Shown: positions 9,599 to 17,723 of the stretch, piece by piece
Position numbering within the stretch: position 1 is the stretch's first letter
How the letters are laid out: each line of letters begins with the position of its first letter
Assembly (NCBI GenBank): GCA_023388055.1
Contig: JAEWGW010000025.1
Span: 124,001 to 188,000 of the forward strand
Length of the DNA stretch: 64,000 bases
Reading direction: 5' to 3'
Origin: Bacillota bacterium
Lineage (GTDB): Bacteria; Bacillota; Bacilli; Paenibacillales; NBRC-103111
The notes under the pieces: generated by a model
Told to the model about the DNA's origin: nothing
Database searches by the model: none
The model's input: the letters and a program-made list of their open reading frames with translations, nothing else
Position numbers and translations under genes: made by a program

Positions 9599-9628
9599 TT
9601 GACAGCGGGCTTATGCCGCCTTTATAAT
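9599..9628 (+). promoter_or_regulatory. Consensus sigma-A promoter of the TetR operon
   Basis: TTGACA (9599-9604) and TATAAT (9623-9628) are both perfect, separated by 18 bases. The predicted start of transcription, near 9635, falls inside the palindromic operator that follows. Confidence 0.8.
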
Positions 9629-9647
9629 TGACTTAAAATTAAGTCAA
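9628..9647 (+). promoter_or_regulatory. Palindromic operator, probably for TetR autoregulation
   Basis: Perfect 9-bp arms TTGACTTAA and TTAAGTCAA surround the dinucleotide AA. The site shares one base with the -10 box and covers the predicted transcription start, where a repressor would block initiation. TetR proteins usually bind such sites in front of their own gene, 26 bases downstream here. Confidence 0.7.
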
Positions 9648-9672
9648 AAATTGAATGAGAAGGGAGCAGCCT

Positions 9673-10410
9673 ATGTCACCGCGGAAAAAAGAGCAGAATG
9701 AGCAGGTGCGCCAGGCGCGGAAGCAGGAAATTCTGGATGCGGCCCTAAGCGTTTATGTGCGCCTGGGGTATAACGGTACGGATATGGATATCGTGGCTGC
9801 GGAGGCCGGGTTGGCCAAGGGGCTGATGTATTATTACTTCAAAACCAAGCGGGAGCTGTTCCGGGCCATGTTCGAGGAGGTAATGGAGAAGGCCATGGCG
9901 TCTCATCACCGGTTTGCTGCGGAATGCGCCGGGTTAGGTCCTGTGGATTGGCTGGCCGCGTATACCTGGCGGATGTTCGGGCTGGCGGGAAGTGATCCCC
10001 GGGTGATTCAGTTTTCCATGCGGCTGCCCTTCGACGCACATGCAGTATTCGGCCCTGACCAGTGGCAGGAGGGGATGAAACGCTCCGCCGTTCATCTGGA
10101 GGCGATTGCTGCTGCCATTAGCAAAGGTGTGGAGTTGGGAGAAATCCGCCAGGTGGATCCGGTATTTGCCGCCAACTGCTTCTGGACGGTCTATGTGGCC
10201 AATCTGTTCCAGTTTACCCGGATGATTGGCGGGTCAGAGCCGGGTCAGCAATCCTCCTCCCAGCGTGAGGACAGCGGTATGGCGGAAGCGGCCGGAGCGG
10301 TAGCGGCCTTTTGCTTCGGCGGGCTGGGAGTGCCGGAGAAGCGGTGGAGTCCGGCCTTAAGCCGCGCGATGGAGTCAATGGCAGCCGAAAGGGGCGTGGA
10401 TGGGGAATGA
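9673..10410 (+). CDS. TetR/AcrR-family transcriptional regulator
   Basis: One-component repressor with an N-terminal helix-turn-helix (about residues 20-66: QEILDAALSVYVRLGYNGTD, then AKGLMYYYFKTKRELF) and a variable C-terminal ligand domain. I chose ATG 9673 because GAAGGGAG lies six bases before it; the upstream in-frame ATG 9655 has no ribosome site. The C-terminus is longer than average (245 residues), with a low-complexity stretch QQSSSQREDSG. The stop overlaps the next start as ATGA, so repressor and hydrolase form one transcriptional unit under the promoter/operator at 9599-9647. The inducer may be a substrate or product of the hydrolase. Confidence 0.88.
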   Translation: MSPRKKEQNEQVRQARKQEILDAALSVYVRLGYNGTDMDIVAAEAGLAKGLMYYYFKTKRELFRAMFEEVMEKAMASHHRFAAECAGLGPVDWLAAYTWRMFGLAGSDPRVIQFSMRLPFDAHAVFGPDQWQEGMKRSAVHLEAIAAAISKGVELGEIRQVDPVFAANCFWTVYVANLFQFTRMIGGSEPGQQSSSQREDSGMAEAAGAVAAFCFGGLGVPEKRWSPALSRAMESMAAERGVDGE

Positions 10411-11315
10411 AAGTATTTAAATCGGAAACGGGCCGGCAGCAGGTATGGGAATCTTATGACAAACTGTTAAAGCAGTGGGGTGTCGAGGTGGAGGAAGAGG
10501 ACCTGGAGACCTCCTTCGGGAGCACCCATATTATTCGGACGGGCAGCCGCGACCTGCCGCCATTGCTTCTGTTTCACGGCGTGGGGGATAACTCGGCGCT
10601 GATGTGGGTGTACAATGCCCGGGAGCTGGCGGAGCACTTTCATCTTATTGCCGTGGATACCATTGGGGGCCCGGGCAAAAGCCGCCCCAATGAACGCTAC
10701 AAGCGGCAGGGAATGGACCATAAGCTCTGGTTCGGGGAGCTGCTGGACGGTTTGGGGGTGGAGCAGGCGTATGCCGCCGGTGTTTCCATGGGCTGCCTTC
10801 TGGTGCAGACTCTGCTGATTGCATGGCCGGACAGGATCAAGGGGATCGTCGGAATGGCAGGGCTGCCGGTTCATCCCGGATTGAAGAGCTTTTCGCTAAA
10901 GGCAATGACGGTATTTTTGCCGGAAGCCTTGTTCCCCACCGAGAACAATACCCGAAAACTGCTGCTGAAGATGTCCGGCGCGAACGCCTCGGTATTCACA
11001 GATAATGAACTGCTTATGCGCCACTACGGGCAACTGCTGCGCCACTCCAACAAGATGGCCATGGCCAAACATCCACGCAAACGGTTTACGGCTGAGGAGG
11101 CTGCCATTCTCAGGGACAGGGCTCTGTTCCTGGTGGGAGATAAGGACCGGATCGCCTACTATCCGGGCTGCGGGCAGGTTTTGGAGGAGCTGGGGATTCC
11201 CCACGAGATTCTGCCGGACACGGGGCACGGGATTAATCATGAGCAGGCGGAAAAGGTCAATCAGAGCATGATTAAAAATTTGCGACATTTTGGAGCAAAA
11301 AATGTTTCGCAATGA
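10407..11315 (+). CDS. Alpha/beta-fold hydrolase
   Basis: Soluble 302-residue esterase/lipase-type hydrolase with the triad Ser127 (GVSMGC), Asp247 (VGDKDR) and His274 (DTGHGIN) and an oxyanion segment LLFHGVGD. The substrate is unknown. The start codon overlaps the TetR stop (ATGA), so translation is coupled. An in-frame upstream extension to 10311 overlaps TetR and is not needed. The last codons form an inverted repeat (ttgcgacatttt against aaaaatgtttcgcaa) that may act as a hairpin at the 3' end. Confidence 0.85.
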   Translation: MKVFKSETGRQQVWESYDKLLKQWGVEVEEEDLETSFGSTHIIRTGSRDLPPLLLFHGVGDNSALMWVYNARELAEHFHLIAVDTIGGPGKSRPNERYKRQGMDHKLWFGELLDGLGVEQAYAAGVSMGCLLVQTLLIAWPDRIKGIVGMAGLPVHPGLKSFSLKAMTVFLPEALFPTENNTRKLLLKMSGANASVFTDNELLMRHYGQLLRHSNKMAMAKHPRKRFTAEEAAILRDRALFLVGDKDRIAYYPGCGQVLEELGIPHEILPDTGHGINHEQAEKVNQSMIKNLRHFGAKNVSQ

Positions 11316-11340
11316 TACATATTGTGTTAGAATTAAATAG

Positions 11341-11523
11341 ACAGCTATGCTGCGGTACCCGCTGCACCGAAGACGGATGAAATGTCGGAGAAGGCCCTCA
11401 AACCGTCTCTGTCGGTTTCGAGGCTTCCATAACACATCCGGCCTGAGGCTCGGACCATGTTATTTCAGGGTAGCAGCTTCTTCTTTGGCATATGGAATAT
11501 TTCTGTTCCTAGTGCCTTTTTTT
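11341..11523 (+). promoter_or_regulatory. Structured leader ending in a terminator-like hairpin
   Basis: Between the hydrolase and the first LPXTG gene the DNA could fold into several hairpins: GCGG/CCGC near 11352-11362, GACGG/CCGTC at 11372-11407, and a nested one with outer arms ATAACA (11429-11434) and TGTTAT (11458-11463) around CCG-GCC-tga-GGC-t-CGG. It ends in the terminator at 11487-11523. It may be an attenuator for the adhesin gene, or simply the 3' untranslated region of the hydrolase. No known riboswitch class was recognised. Confidence 0.4.
11487..11523 (+). terminator. Rho-independent terminator upstream of LPXTG protein 1
   Basis: GGCA-tat-GGAA pairs with TTCC-tag-TGCC around an 8-base loop and is followed by seven Ts. 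It lies 170 bases after the hydrolase stop and 50 bases before the adhesin start, so it either ends the TetR operon or attenuates adhesin transcription. Confidence 0.6.
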
Positions 11524-11572
11524 GTACATAAATGCATATTGTTGTTACTATTAGAAAGGAGTGAATACTAGC

Positions 11573-14500
11573 TTGAGACAGAAACGAAAATCAGAACGAA
11601 TCAGCCGGGTTTCCTTAACGATGATCTGCATGATGCTGCTTCAGATGATGCTGCAGCCCTTCTCCGGCTTCAGCTTTGCGGAGGCGGCGGAGCCCATTGA
11701 GGGCTTCAGTATGTTCAAAACGGCGGATAAAACGGAGGTCCAGGTAGGGGAGGAGTTTTATTACACCATCTCCTTCCAGGCCGACAGCCCCACCGCCGTA
11801 GGCAAGGATATCAAGATTGAGGATGTTCTGCCGCCCGAGCTCCAGCTAATTTCACCGCCCCCCGGCTGGACCACAAATGGGCAGACGCTTACAACCTACG
11901 TAGGCCCCAGCTATTCCTTCCGCCTGGAATCCGGCTCCAGTGCCGTCCACCAGTTTAAGGTGAAGGTTCGGCCCACGGGCAAGGCCTCTCCGGTAACGGC
12001 AGTCAACACGGTAGTGGCTACGGATTTGACCGAGCCGGGACACCGTACGGAGGCAAGCGCATCCGTTGTAATTAAGGCGGATCCCACCCCGTCCACCCCA
12101 ACACCCACCCCGTCTCCTACTCCTGTGGAGGCAACCTACAGCCGGTGGGAAACCTTCAAAACCCAATTTACAGGCTATGATCCTTCCGTTCCGATTATCG
12201 GCGGACCCGTTACATATAAGGTGGGAATCAAAGGTACGGCAGGCACCAACGCCTCCGGTACTCTGAAGGATATCCAGCTGGTGGATCAATTGCCCTGGAC
12301 TCTGCCGCCGGACGTGAAGGTCACCTTCCCCAATGCGGCTCCCGGAGGCAGCACCCGTGTGTACGATGAAACAGCCAACACGGTGACGTGGAGTGTATAC
12401 AGCTTAAACGCAGGCCAGACCTTCGAGGATACGATTCAGGTGAATTTCCCGGATTATTACGGCTACGCGGTGTATTCTCCTGTGGATCAGGTCAACACCG
12501 TTACCCTGGCCACCTACAGCGTTACCGGAAACGGTACGGTTGGCGGGACTACCAGCTCCGTTACGGCCAAATTCGGTCCTCCGGTAGCGGCGGCTCCTTC
12601 CTTGTCCAAGTCCGTGCAATACGATTTCCGCTATCCCGGCCAATGGCAAACCTACACCATCAGCGGCATTGCCAATGTGGTGGCGAACGCCAACAGTGCC
12701 TTGACCGATGTGGTGCTGGTGGATCGTGTGCCTGCGGAAATGGATCTCACCTCCGTTACAGTGCCTGCGGGCTTGAGCATCCTTGAATTCGAAACCAGTA
12801 CGGCACCCGGGGTCTGGAAGCCTGCCACAGGCATCAATCCTAACGGTGCGGCCAGGGCAATCTCTATCGGCCCCGGTGTGGGCAGCCCCATCCGCTTGAC
12901 GGGAGATGAATATCTCACCGGCTTGAAGTGGACCTTCGCCAAGCTGGAGGCGGGTAAAACTATCGCTCCCATCACCCTGGAGGGCAAGGTGCGGGAGCGC
13001 AACCCCAAAACCTCGGCTCCCATCGTTCACGGTACAACGGTAACCAACCATGCTTTGCTGGATTATAAGCTGCTGGATCCGGTGAACCCCGGCACGGTGC
13101 TGCAGGGAGAACAGAAAACCGCCAGCGCCAGCTTCAAGATTAACGAGCCTAAACCCTGGCTGACGGTTAACAAAACCTTCGCCACCAATATGACGTACGG
13201 ACCTCTGAATCATGTCCCCTATACCATCAAGGTGGGCAATGATCTGAAGGCTACCGGCCCTTATCATAATCCGGTTATCTATGATGTGCTGCCTGCCGAA
13301 TTCGAATATTACACTGATCCGCTGATTGCCGATCCGGCAGCTGCCCTGGCCCAGTCCTACAAGCTGGTAGGCGCTCCGGCAGGGCTGGCGAAGCCCAAGC
13401 TGGAGATTCTGCCTCCCGCTCCTGCGTCCTCCGTTTATGCGGGCAGAACCCTTGTGAAGTGGTATTGGGATGAACCGGTAAAGCTGAATCCGGGCGAAAG
13501 CTTCCAGCTGACCTATACCGCCAAGGTCAAAGCGGGTACCGAGCAGAACAGCATGGGGTACGCCAATGATGTCTTTATTACTACGGCCCAACCGGCTACG
13601 TTCTGGTATAACGGCGATCCCGATCTGGATGGTCCGGTGCAGGGCGGTCCTAATGACCGGGAGCGCTGGGAGCAGGTGCACGGAGCCATTGCCAATCCCA
13701 ATCTGCCCTCCGGCAGCAATTACGGATTTTATGTGCATGACCAGGCGCGGGTTCCGATTGTGAAGGTGGCGCTGGTTCAGTCCACCAAGTGGAACAGAGG
13801 GGATCTGGATCCGGTGTTTGTAGCCAACGACAATCCCTCCTATGTGGGAGCTCCTGCCGTGCCGGTGCTTCCCGTGGATACCCCGGTAACGCCGCCCTAT
13901 ACGGAGTTCCCGCGCTACAGCGTGAGCTTCGAGGGAGGTACAGCCGACTACAAGGTAGTCATCCGCAACAGCGGCAATACCCGTCTGGGCAAAATTGATG
14001 TGCTGGATATTCTTCCCTATGTGGGCGATGCGGCGCTTCGGGTATCGGGTACGGGACTTAGCCCCCGTGGTTCCCAATGGCGGCCCAATCTGGCGGAGGT
14101 GCCCCCCTCCGGGATGAAGACCTTTACGTCATCCGAGGCCACCGGAAGCAAAATGGTTCAGTTCAATCTGAACACCTTCTACAGCAAATCCACGGACCAG
14201 GATAAGGTGGTCAATTTCACCAACGCCTCCGGCGGCAAAACCGGCTGGGTTCCTCAAGCTGATTTTGCCAGCAGCGATTTGTCGGATATCCGGTCTCTGT
14301 ATTTCGAGATCAGCAGCATTACCGGCAGTGATGGCGGCCCGGGTTTGAAGGCCGGAGATTACATTGTGCTGGATTGGAAGATGGATGCCCCGGTCGGTGC
14401 ACCTAAGGGCAAAATCGCCTGGAACTCCTTTGCCATCCAAGCTCAGGAAATCAACAATGGTCTGAAGATGCTTCCCACTGCGCCCAATAAGGTCGGCTTT

Positions 14501-16330
14501 ATCATCGACCCCTCGGATGCACATCTGCCGCTGGGCGAAATCGGCGACTTTGTCTGGTTTGACAGTGACCGAAACGGGCTGCAAAATGAACGGTTTGACG
14601 GTGATCCGCAAAAATCCGGGATCAACGGCATTACGGTGAATTTGTACCGGGATGGAGTTGAAGGACCCTTCAAATCCAGCAAAACAGGCTATGACAGCAG
14701 CGGCAATCCGGGTTATTACCTGTTCCAGGGACTTGCAGCGGGGAAATATACAGTGGAATTCCTGGTCCCTGATGCTTATGATTTGACGGTGGCCAATGCG
14801 GAAGGGCCGGATCCGTCCCATACCAACGGCAATGATTCCAATCTGACGGTGAAACGGGGTTCATCCGGAGGGGTGACAACCTACCGCACGGATTGGATCA
14901 CTCTGGGCGAGGCGGAGAAGAACCGGACCATTGATTTGGGTCTGGTGGAGGCAGACCGGTCGGGTTATCCCACTGCGAAGCTCACGAAGGAAATTACCGG
15001 CGTGGAGCAGGGCAGTGCAGCAGATGCTCCGGCAGGCACGGCATATGCAACGGAAGGCAATGTGGTGAAATATGCCATTACCTTCACCAATACCTCCTCC
15101 GTGGTGCTGCATAATATCAAGCTTGCCGACCGGCTGGACCGGGGGCAAAGCGGGTTCGTCTTTACCAAGCTGATCTATGATGGCCAGGAAGCCGCATTGA
15201 ACGGCAACGGGCATGCTCATCCGGAATTTATCAGCATACTCAATAATGATGGGACTGTGGCAGAGCCCTATGTGACTGTGCGCAGCCTCGACCCGGGCAA
15301 GACCATCCGGCTGGAGGGGCAATACACGGTTGCCGCGGCGGATGCGGACGGTACGCCGCTGGCCAATGAGGCTACGGTCTACTATAATGAGGCGGCGGAG
15401 CCGCTGAAGGCTTCAGCAGAGCTTCCCATCGCTGCTATCCGCGTGGAAAAAACCGGGGATGCTGCGGAGGTCACCCAGGCTGGAAATGCTGTTAAGTACA
15501 CAGTTACGGTAACCAACACCGGTTCCATTCCGCTTCATCAGGTGAAGCTGACGGATACCAAGGTGGCGAATCTTCCGGTGATTCCGAAGCTGGAGCCGGG
15601 AGAAGTGTATACGCTGGATTACAGCTATATCGTGTCCAGTGCGGACATGGCCGGCAGCGAGTTGGTGAATACAGTGACCGCCAAGCCGGAAGAAACGGTG
15701 CGGGGCAGTGATACCCATACCATTCCGGTGAAGGGCAATGGAGGTCCAACCCCAACGCCCGCCGTAACGCCGACTCCGACACCAACCGCAACACCAACCG
15801 CAACACCAACGCCAACACCGACACCAACATCGACGGCAACACCAACACCTACGCCGACAGGGACGCCAACTCCGACACCTACGTCGGAGCCGACAAGTGA
15901 ACCGACTAGCGAGCCTACATCAGGCACTGGCGGAACGCCTTCGCCAACCCCGACTCCTTCGGGTTCGCCGGAGACGGACATTGATGAAGAAACGCCGCCT
16001 TTGGGCGGACCGACGCCGACTCCTGGAGTAACTTCAAGCCCGGCTCCGACACCAACAGCAGGTGTCAGCTCCAGTCCGACCCCGACTCCGACGCCGGCCG
16101 CAAGTAGCGGCTCACCCGCTCCTACTCCCGGCTCCAGCCCGGGTTCGGGTGGGGGGGATGAGGTGATCCTGGGCGACGATGAGTCCCCGTTAGGTGCGCC
16201 AGGCACCGGTGGTAATACGGCAGGCAGTCTGCCGGTCACCGGTGAAGACAGCAGACTGGTTTGGGAGCTCACCGGCTTCGGACTGCTTTGCCTGGGTCTG
16301 CTGGTGCACAGACGGCGCCGCAAGCTGTAG
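11573..16330 (+). CDS. Large LPXTG cell-wall adhesin with SdrD_B and DUF11-type repeats
   Basis: Secreted surface protein of 1585 residues, covalently anchored to peptidoglycan. Order: signal peptide (1-36, ending FAEAAE), a series of DUF11-type beta-sandwich repeats (for example ITFTNTSSVVLHNIKLADRL), an SdrD_B-like domain at about 983-1125 (GDFVWFDSDRNGLQNE), two more DUF11-like units, a Thr/Pro-rich stalk (about 1390-1530), and a sorting signal LPVTG (1553-1557) with a hydrophobic helix and an RRRRK tail. I chose TTG 11573 because AAAGGAG sits about ten bases upstream; the ORF's GTG 11561 overlaps that ribosome site. It is probably an adhesin or matrix protein and a substrate of the sortase encoded next. 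Confidence 0.9.
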   Translation: MRQKRKSERISRVSLTMICMMLLQMMLQPFSGFSFAEAAEPIEGFSMFKTADKTEVQVGEEFYYTISFQADSPTAVGKDIKIEDVLPPELQLISPPPGWTTNGQTLTTYVGPSYSFRLESGSSAVHQFKVKVRPTGKASPVTAVNTVVATDLTEPGHRTEASASVVIKADPTPSTPTPTPSPTPVEATYSRWETFKTQFTGYDPSVPIIGGPVTYKVGIKGTAGTNASGTLKDIQLVDQLPWTLPPDVKVTFPNAAPGGSTRVYDETANTVTWSVYSLNAGQTFEDTIQVNFPDYYGYAVYSPVDQVNTVTLATYSVTGNGTVGGTTSSVTAKFGPPVAAAPSLSKSVQYDFRYPGQWQTYTISGIANVVANANSALTDVVLVDRVPAEMDLTSVTVPAGLSILEFETSTAPGVWKPATGINPNGAARAISIGPGVGSPIRLTGDEYLTGLKWTFAKLEAGKTIAPITLEGKVRERNPKTSAPIVHGTTVTNHALLDYKLLDPVNPGTVLQGEQKTASASFKINEPKPWLTVNKTFATNMTYGPLNHVPYTIKVGNDLKATGPYHNPVIYDVLPAEFEYYTDPLIADPAAALAQSYKLVGAPAGLAKPKLEILPPAPASSVYAGRTLVKWYWDEPVKLNPGESFQLTYTAKVKAGTEQNSMGYANDVFITTAQPATFWYNGDPDLDGPVQGGPNDRERWEQVHGAIANPNLPSGSNYGFYVHDQARVPIVKVALVQSTKWNRGDLDPVFVANDNPSYVGAPAVPVLPVDTPVTPPYTEFPRYSVSFEGGTADYKVVIRNSGNTRLGKIDVLDILPYVGDAALRVSGTGLSPRGSQWRPNLAEVPPSGMKTFTSSEATGSKMVQFNLNTFYSKSTDQDKVVNFTNASGGKTGWVPQADFASSDLSDIRSLYFEISSITGSDGGPGLKAGDYIVLDWKMDAPVGAPKGKIAWNSFAIQAQEINNGLKMLPTAPNKVGFIIDPSDAHLPLGEIGDFVWFDSDRNGLQNERFDGDPQKSGINGITVNLYRDGVEGPFKSSKTGYDSSGNPGYYLFQGLAAGKYTVEFLVPDAYDLTVANAEGPDPSHTNGNDSNLTVKRGSSGGVTTYRTDWITLGEAEKNRTIDLGLVEADRSGYPTAKLTKEITGVEQGSAADAPAGTAYATEGNVVKYAITFTNTSSVVLHNIKLADRLDRGQSGFVFTKLIYDGQEAALNGNGHAHPEFISILNNDGTVAEPYVTVRSLDPGKTIRLEGQYTVAAADADGTPLANEATVYYNEAAEPLKASAELPIAAIRVEKTGDAAEVTQAGNAVKYTVTVTNTGSIPLHQVKLTDTKVANLPVIPKLEPGEVYTLDYSYIVSSADMAGSELVNTVTAKPEETVRGSDTHTIPVKGNGGPTPTPAVTPTPTPTATPTATPTPTPTPTSTATPTPTPTGTPTPTPTSEPTSEPTSEPTSGTGGTPSPTPTPSGSPETDIDEETPPLGGPTPTPGVTSSPAPTPTAGVSSSPTPTPTPAASSGSPAPTPGSSPGSGGGDEVILGDDESPLGAPGTGGNTAGSLPVTGEDSRLVWELTGFGLLCLGLLVHRRRRKL
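15748..16160 (+). repeat. Thr/Pro-coding low-complexity stalk of LPXTG protein 1
   Basis: Degenerate hexamers and nonamers encoding TPTPT/ATPT units, then SEPTSEPTSEPT. They form the wall-spanning stalk of the adhesin. Such tracts are prone to length change by slippage, and they create long spurious Val/Gly-rich frames on the other strand. Confidence 0.8.
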
Positions 16331-16386
16331 GCCACAAGAAGTAAGCATGGAGCAGCAGAACGTTGCTGGTCGATATAAGGCTGCGG

Positions 16387-16417
16387 AACCGCCGGGAGTT
16401 TTCCCGGCGGTTTTTGC
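16387..16417 (+). terminator. Strong terminator after LPXTG protein 1
   Basis: An 11-bp perfect stem (aaccgccggga / tcccggcggtt) with a GTTT loop runs directly into a T tract, 57 bases after the stop codon. Confidence 0.9.
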
Positions 16418-16860
16418 TTTGTCCGCCCACCCCGCTGCAGATATCCGTTCGCCGACAGGTCTATGGCGCGACCACAGTGCGAAGCAGCTTCTGCGCGGTG
16501 GAGAGGGCTCCAGCGGGACGAACCGCCAAGCACAAAGGAGCCTCTTTGCTGTAGCAAAGCGACTCCTTCATGTTGTGCCGCACATGGCGGCGCCGATCTC
16601 CCTGAGCTAACGGACATGGGAGACGCTATTTGGTCCAAAACACACCATTCTAAAATCTAACGGACCCCAGCGCCTTTATTTGAAGGAAACGGGGCCGAGG
16701 AGACATCAAAATCAAGGAATAAGTGCCGCTGGGTCCGTTAGAAATTCAAATCGAGCGCAACTAGGCAAATAAGAGCGCTGGTGTCCGTTAGCCGCCCCTT
16801 CAACTTTTCCCCGCTTGGAGATGTAACAGAAGGGAGAAACCGTTATAGTGGAGATAGGAG
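16418..16860. other. Gene-free region with CTAACGGA-type repeats
   Basis: No credible gene was found between the terminator and the sortase. The core CTAACGGAC occurs at 16607-16615 and 16657-16665, and its complement GTCCGTTAG at 16733-16741 and 16783-16791. The copies at 16657 and 16733 form an 85-bp inverted repeat whose arms extend to ctaacggaccccagcg / cgctgggtccgttag. A short hairpin (ctttgct/agcaaag) lies near 16543-16558. Confidence 0.6.
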
Positions 16861-16881
16861 CCTGACGGAGAGGAGAACCAC

Positions 16882-17601
16882 ATGACAAAAAAATTATCCT
16901 ACGTTCTCATATTGGCCGGCCTGCTGGTGATGCTGTTCCCCTTTGCGCGGGAGTGGTACTATGACTGGCGGCAGGAACGGCTGCTCAGCGAGATGGAGCG
17001 GCAGATGTATCAAGCGGAGGACCCCGCGGCGGAAGCGGCCCGGGAGGCAGCCTACCGGGAGTTGTCCCAGCTGATGCAGCGGGAGGCGCAGGTGCTGCCT
17101 GGCGAAGAGCCATCCGCCGAAGCGGCGCTTCCAGCGGATGGTGCCTCATCCACGGCCTCCACCGCAGCGGAGGCACCTGCAGCCACACCCAAACCAACCC
17201 CTACGCCCAAACCGGCCATTGCCATTTTGACCATTGAGAAGATCAATCTGAAGCTGCCGGTGCTGGAAGGGGCAACGGAGGAGAATATGAAGCTGGCCGC
17301 CGGCCATATGGTGGAGACTACCCCACTGGGCCAAACGGGAAACGCCGCCATTGCCGCCCACAGGGCGCTGACCAAGGGCCGGCTGTTCAACCGGCTGGAT
17401 GAGCTGGAAGAGGGTGACCAGATTGTCGTGGATCAAAAAGGGGAGCGCACCGTGTACACCGTGTACAAAACCTTCCTCGTGGAGCCCACGGATGTGTCTG
17501 TTTTGCGGGGGAACAAAAAGGATAAGGTGCTGACGCTCATTACTTGCGATCCTGTGGTCAACGCTACCCACCGGCTGATTGTCCAGGCCAAAGCGGATTG
17601 A
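16882..17601 (+). CDS. Class D-like sortase
   Basis: Membrane-bound transpeptidase that cleaves LPXTG-type signals and joins the protein to the cell wall. An N-terminal transmembrane helix (residues 6-22) is followed by a charged, Ala/Pro-rich linker with TPKPTPTPKP (about 96-107) and the sortase barrel. Catalytic His160 (AAHRA), Cys222 (LITCDP) and Arg231 (HRLIV) are present. A single N-terminal anchor and 239 residues fit class D better than A or B. The ATG has a good ribosome site (gagaggag). It lies between two LPXTG genes, implying they are its dedicated substrates. Confidence 0.9.
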   Translation: MTKKLSYVLILAGLLVMLFPFAREWYYDWRQERLLSEMERQMYQAEDPAAEAAREAAYRELSQLMQREAQVLPGEEPSAEAALPADGASSTASTAAEAPAATPKPTPTPKPAIAILTIEKINLKLPVLEGATEENMKLAAGHMVETTPLGQTGNAAIAAHRALTKGRLFNRLDELEEGDQIVVDQKGERTVYTVYKTFLVEPTDVSVLRGNKKDKVLTLITCDPVVNATHRLIVQAKAD

Positions 17602-17635
17602 TGTGCCTAAAAGGCGGGCTACATTAGGATTATTC

Positions 17636-17656
17636 TCTGTTCAGAATCTGTTCAGA
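17636..17656 (+). promoter_or_regulatory. Tandem 10-bp dyads before LPXTG protein 2
   Basis: TCTGTTCAGA occurs at 17636-17645 and again at 17647-17656. Each copy is a dyad (TCTG-TT-CAGA), and the 11-bp register places them on the same face of the helix about 70 bases before the adhesin start. This looks like a cooperative regulator binding site; the regulator is unknown. Confidence 0.45.
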
Positions 17657-17723
17657 TAAGGGAGCTATGATGGGTAAATAATGCTTGTCCATTATACATC
17701 TTCTTTGAATGGAGGTCCTTACA

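Noticed and set aside
12404..14077. 557-codon open frame on the minus strand inside LPXTG protein 1
   Set aside because: Antisense to a well-supported secreted protein, no ribosome site, no recognisable domain; high G+C bias in the third codon position keeps opposite frames open.
15625..16638. Val/Gly-rich minus-strand frames opposite the Thr/Pro stalks (also 20690-21187)
   Set aside because: They are the reverse reading of the TPTPT-coding repeats and have no start signals.
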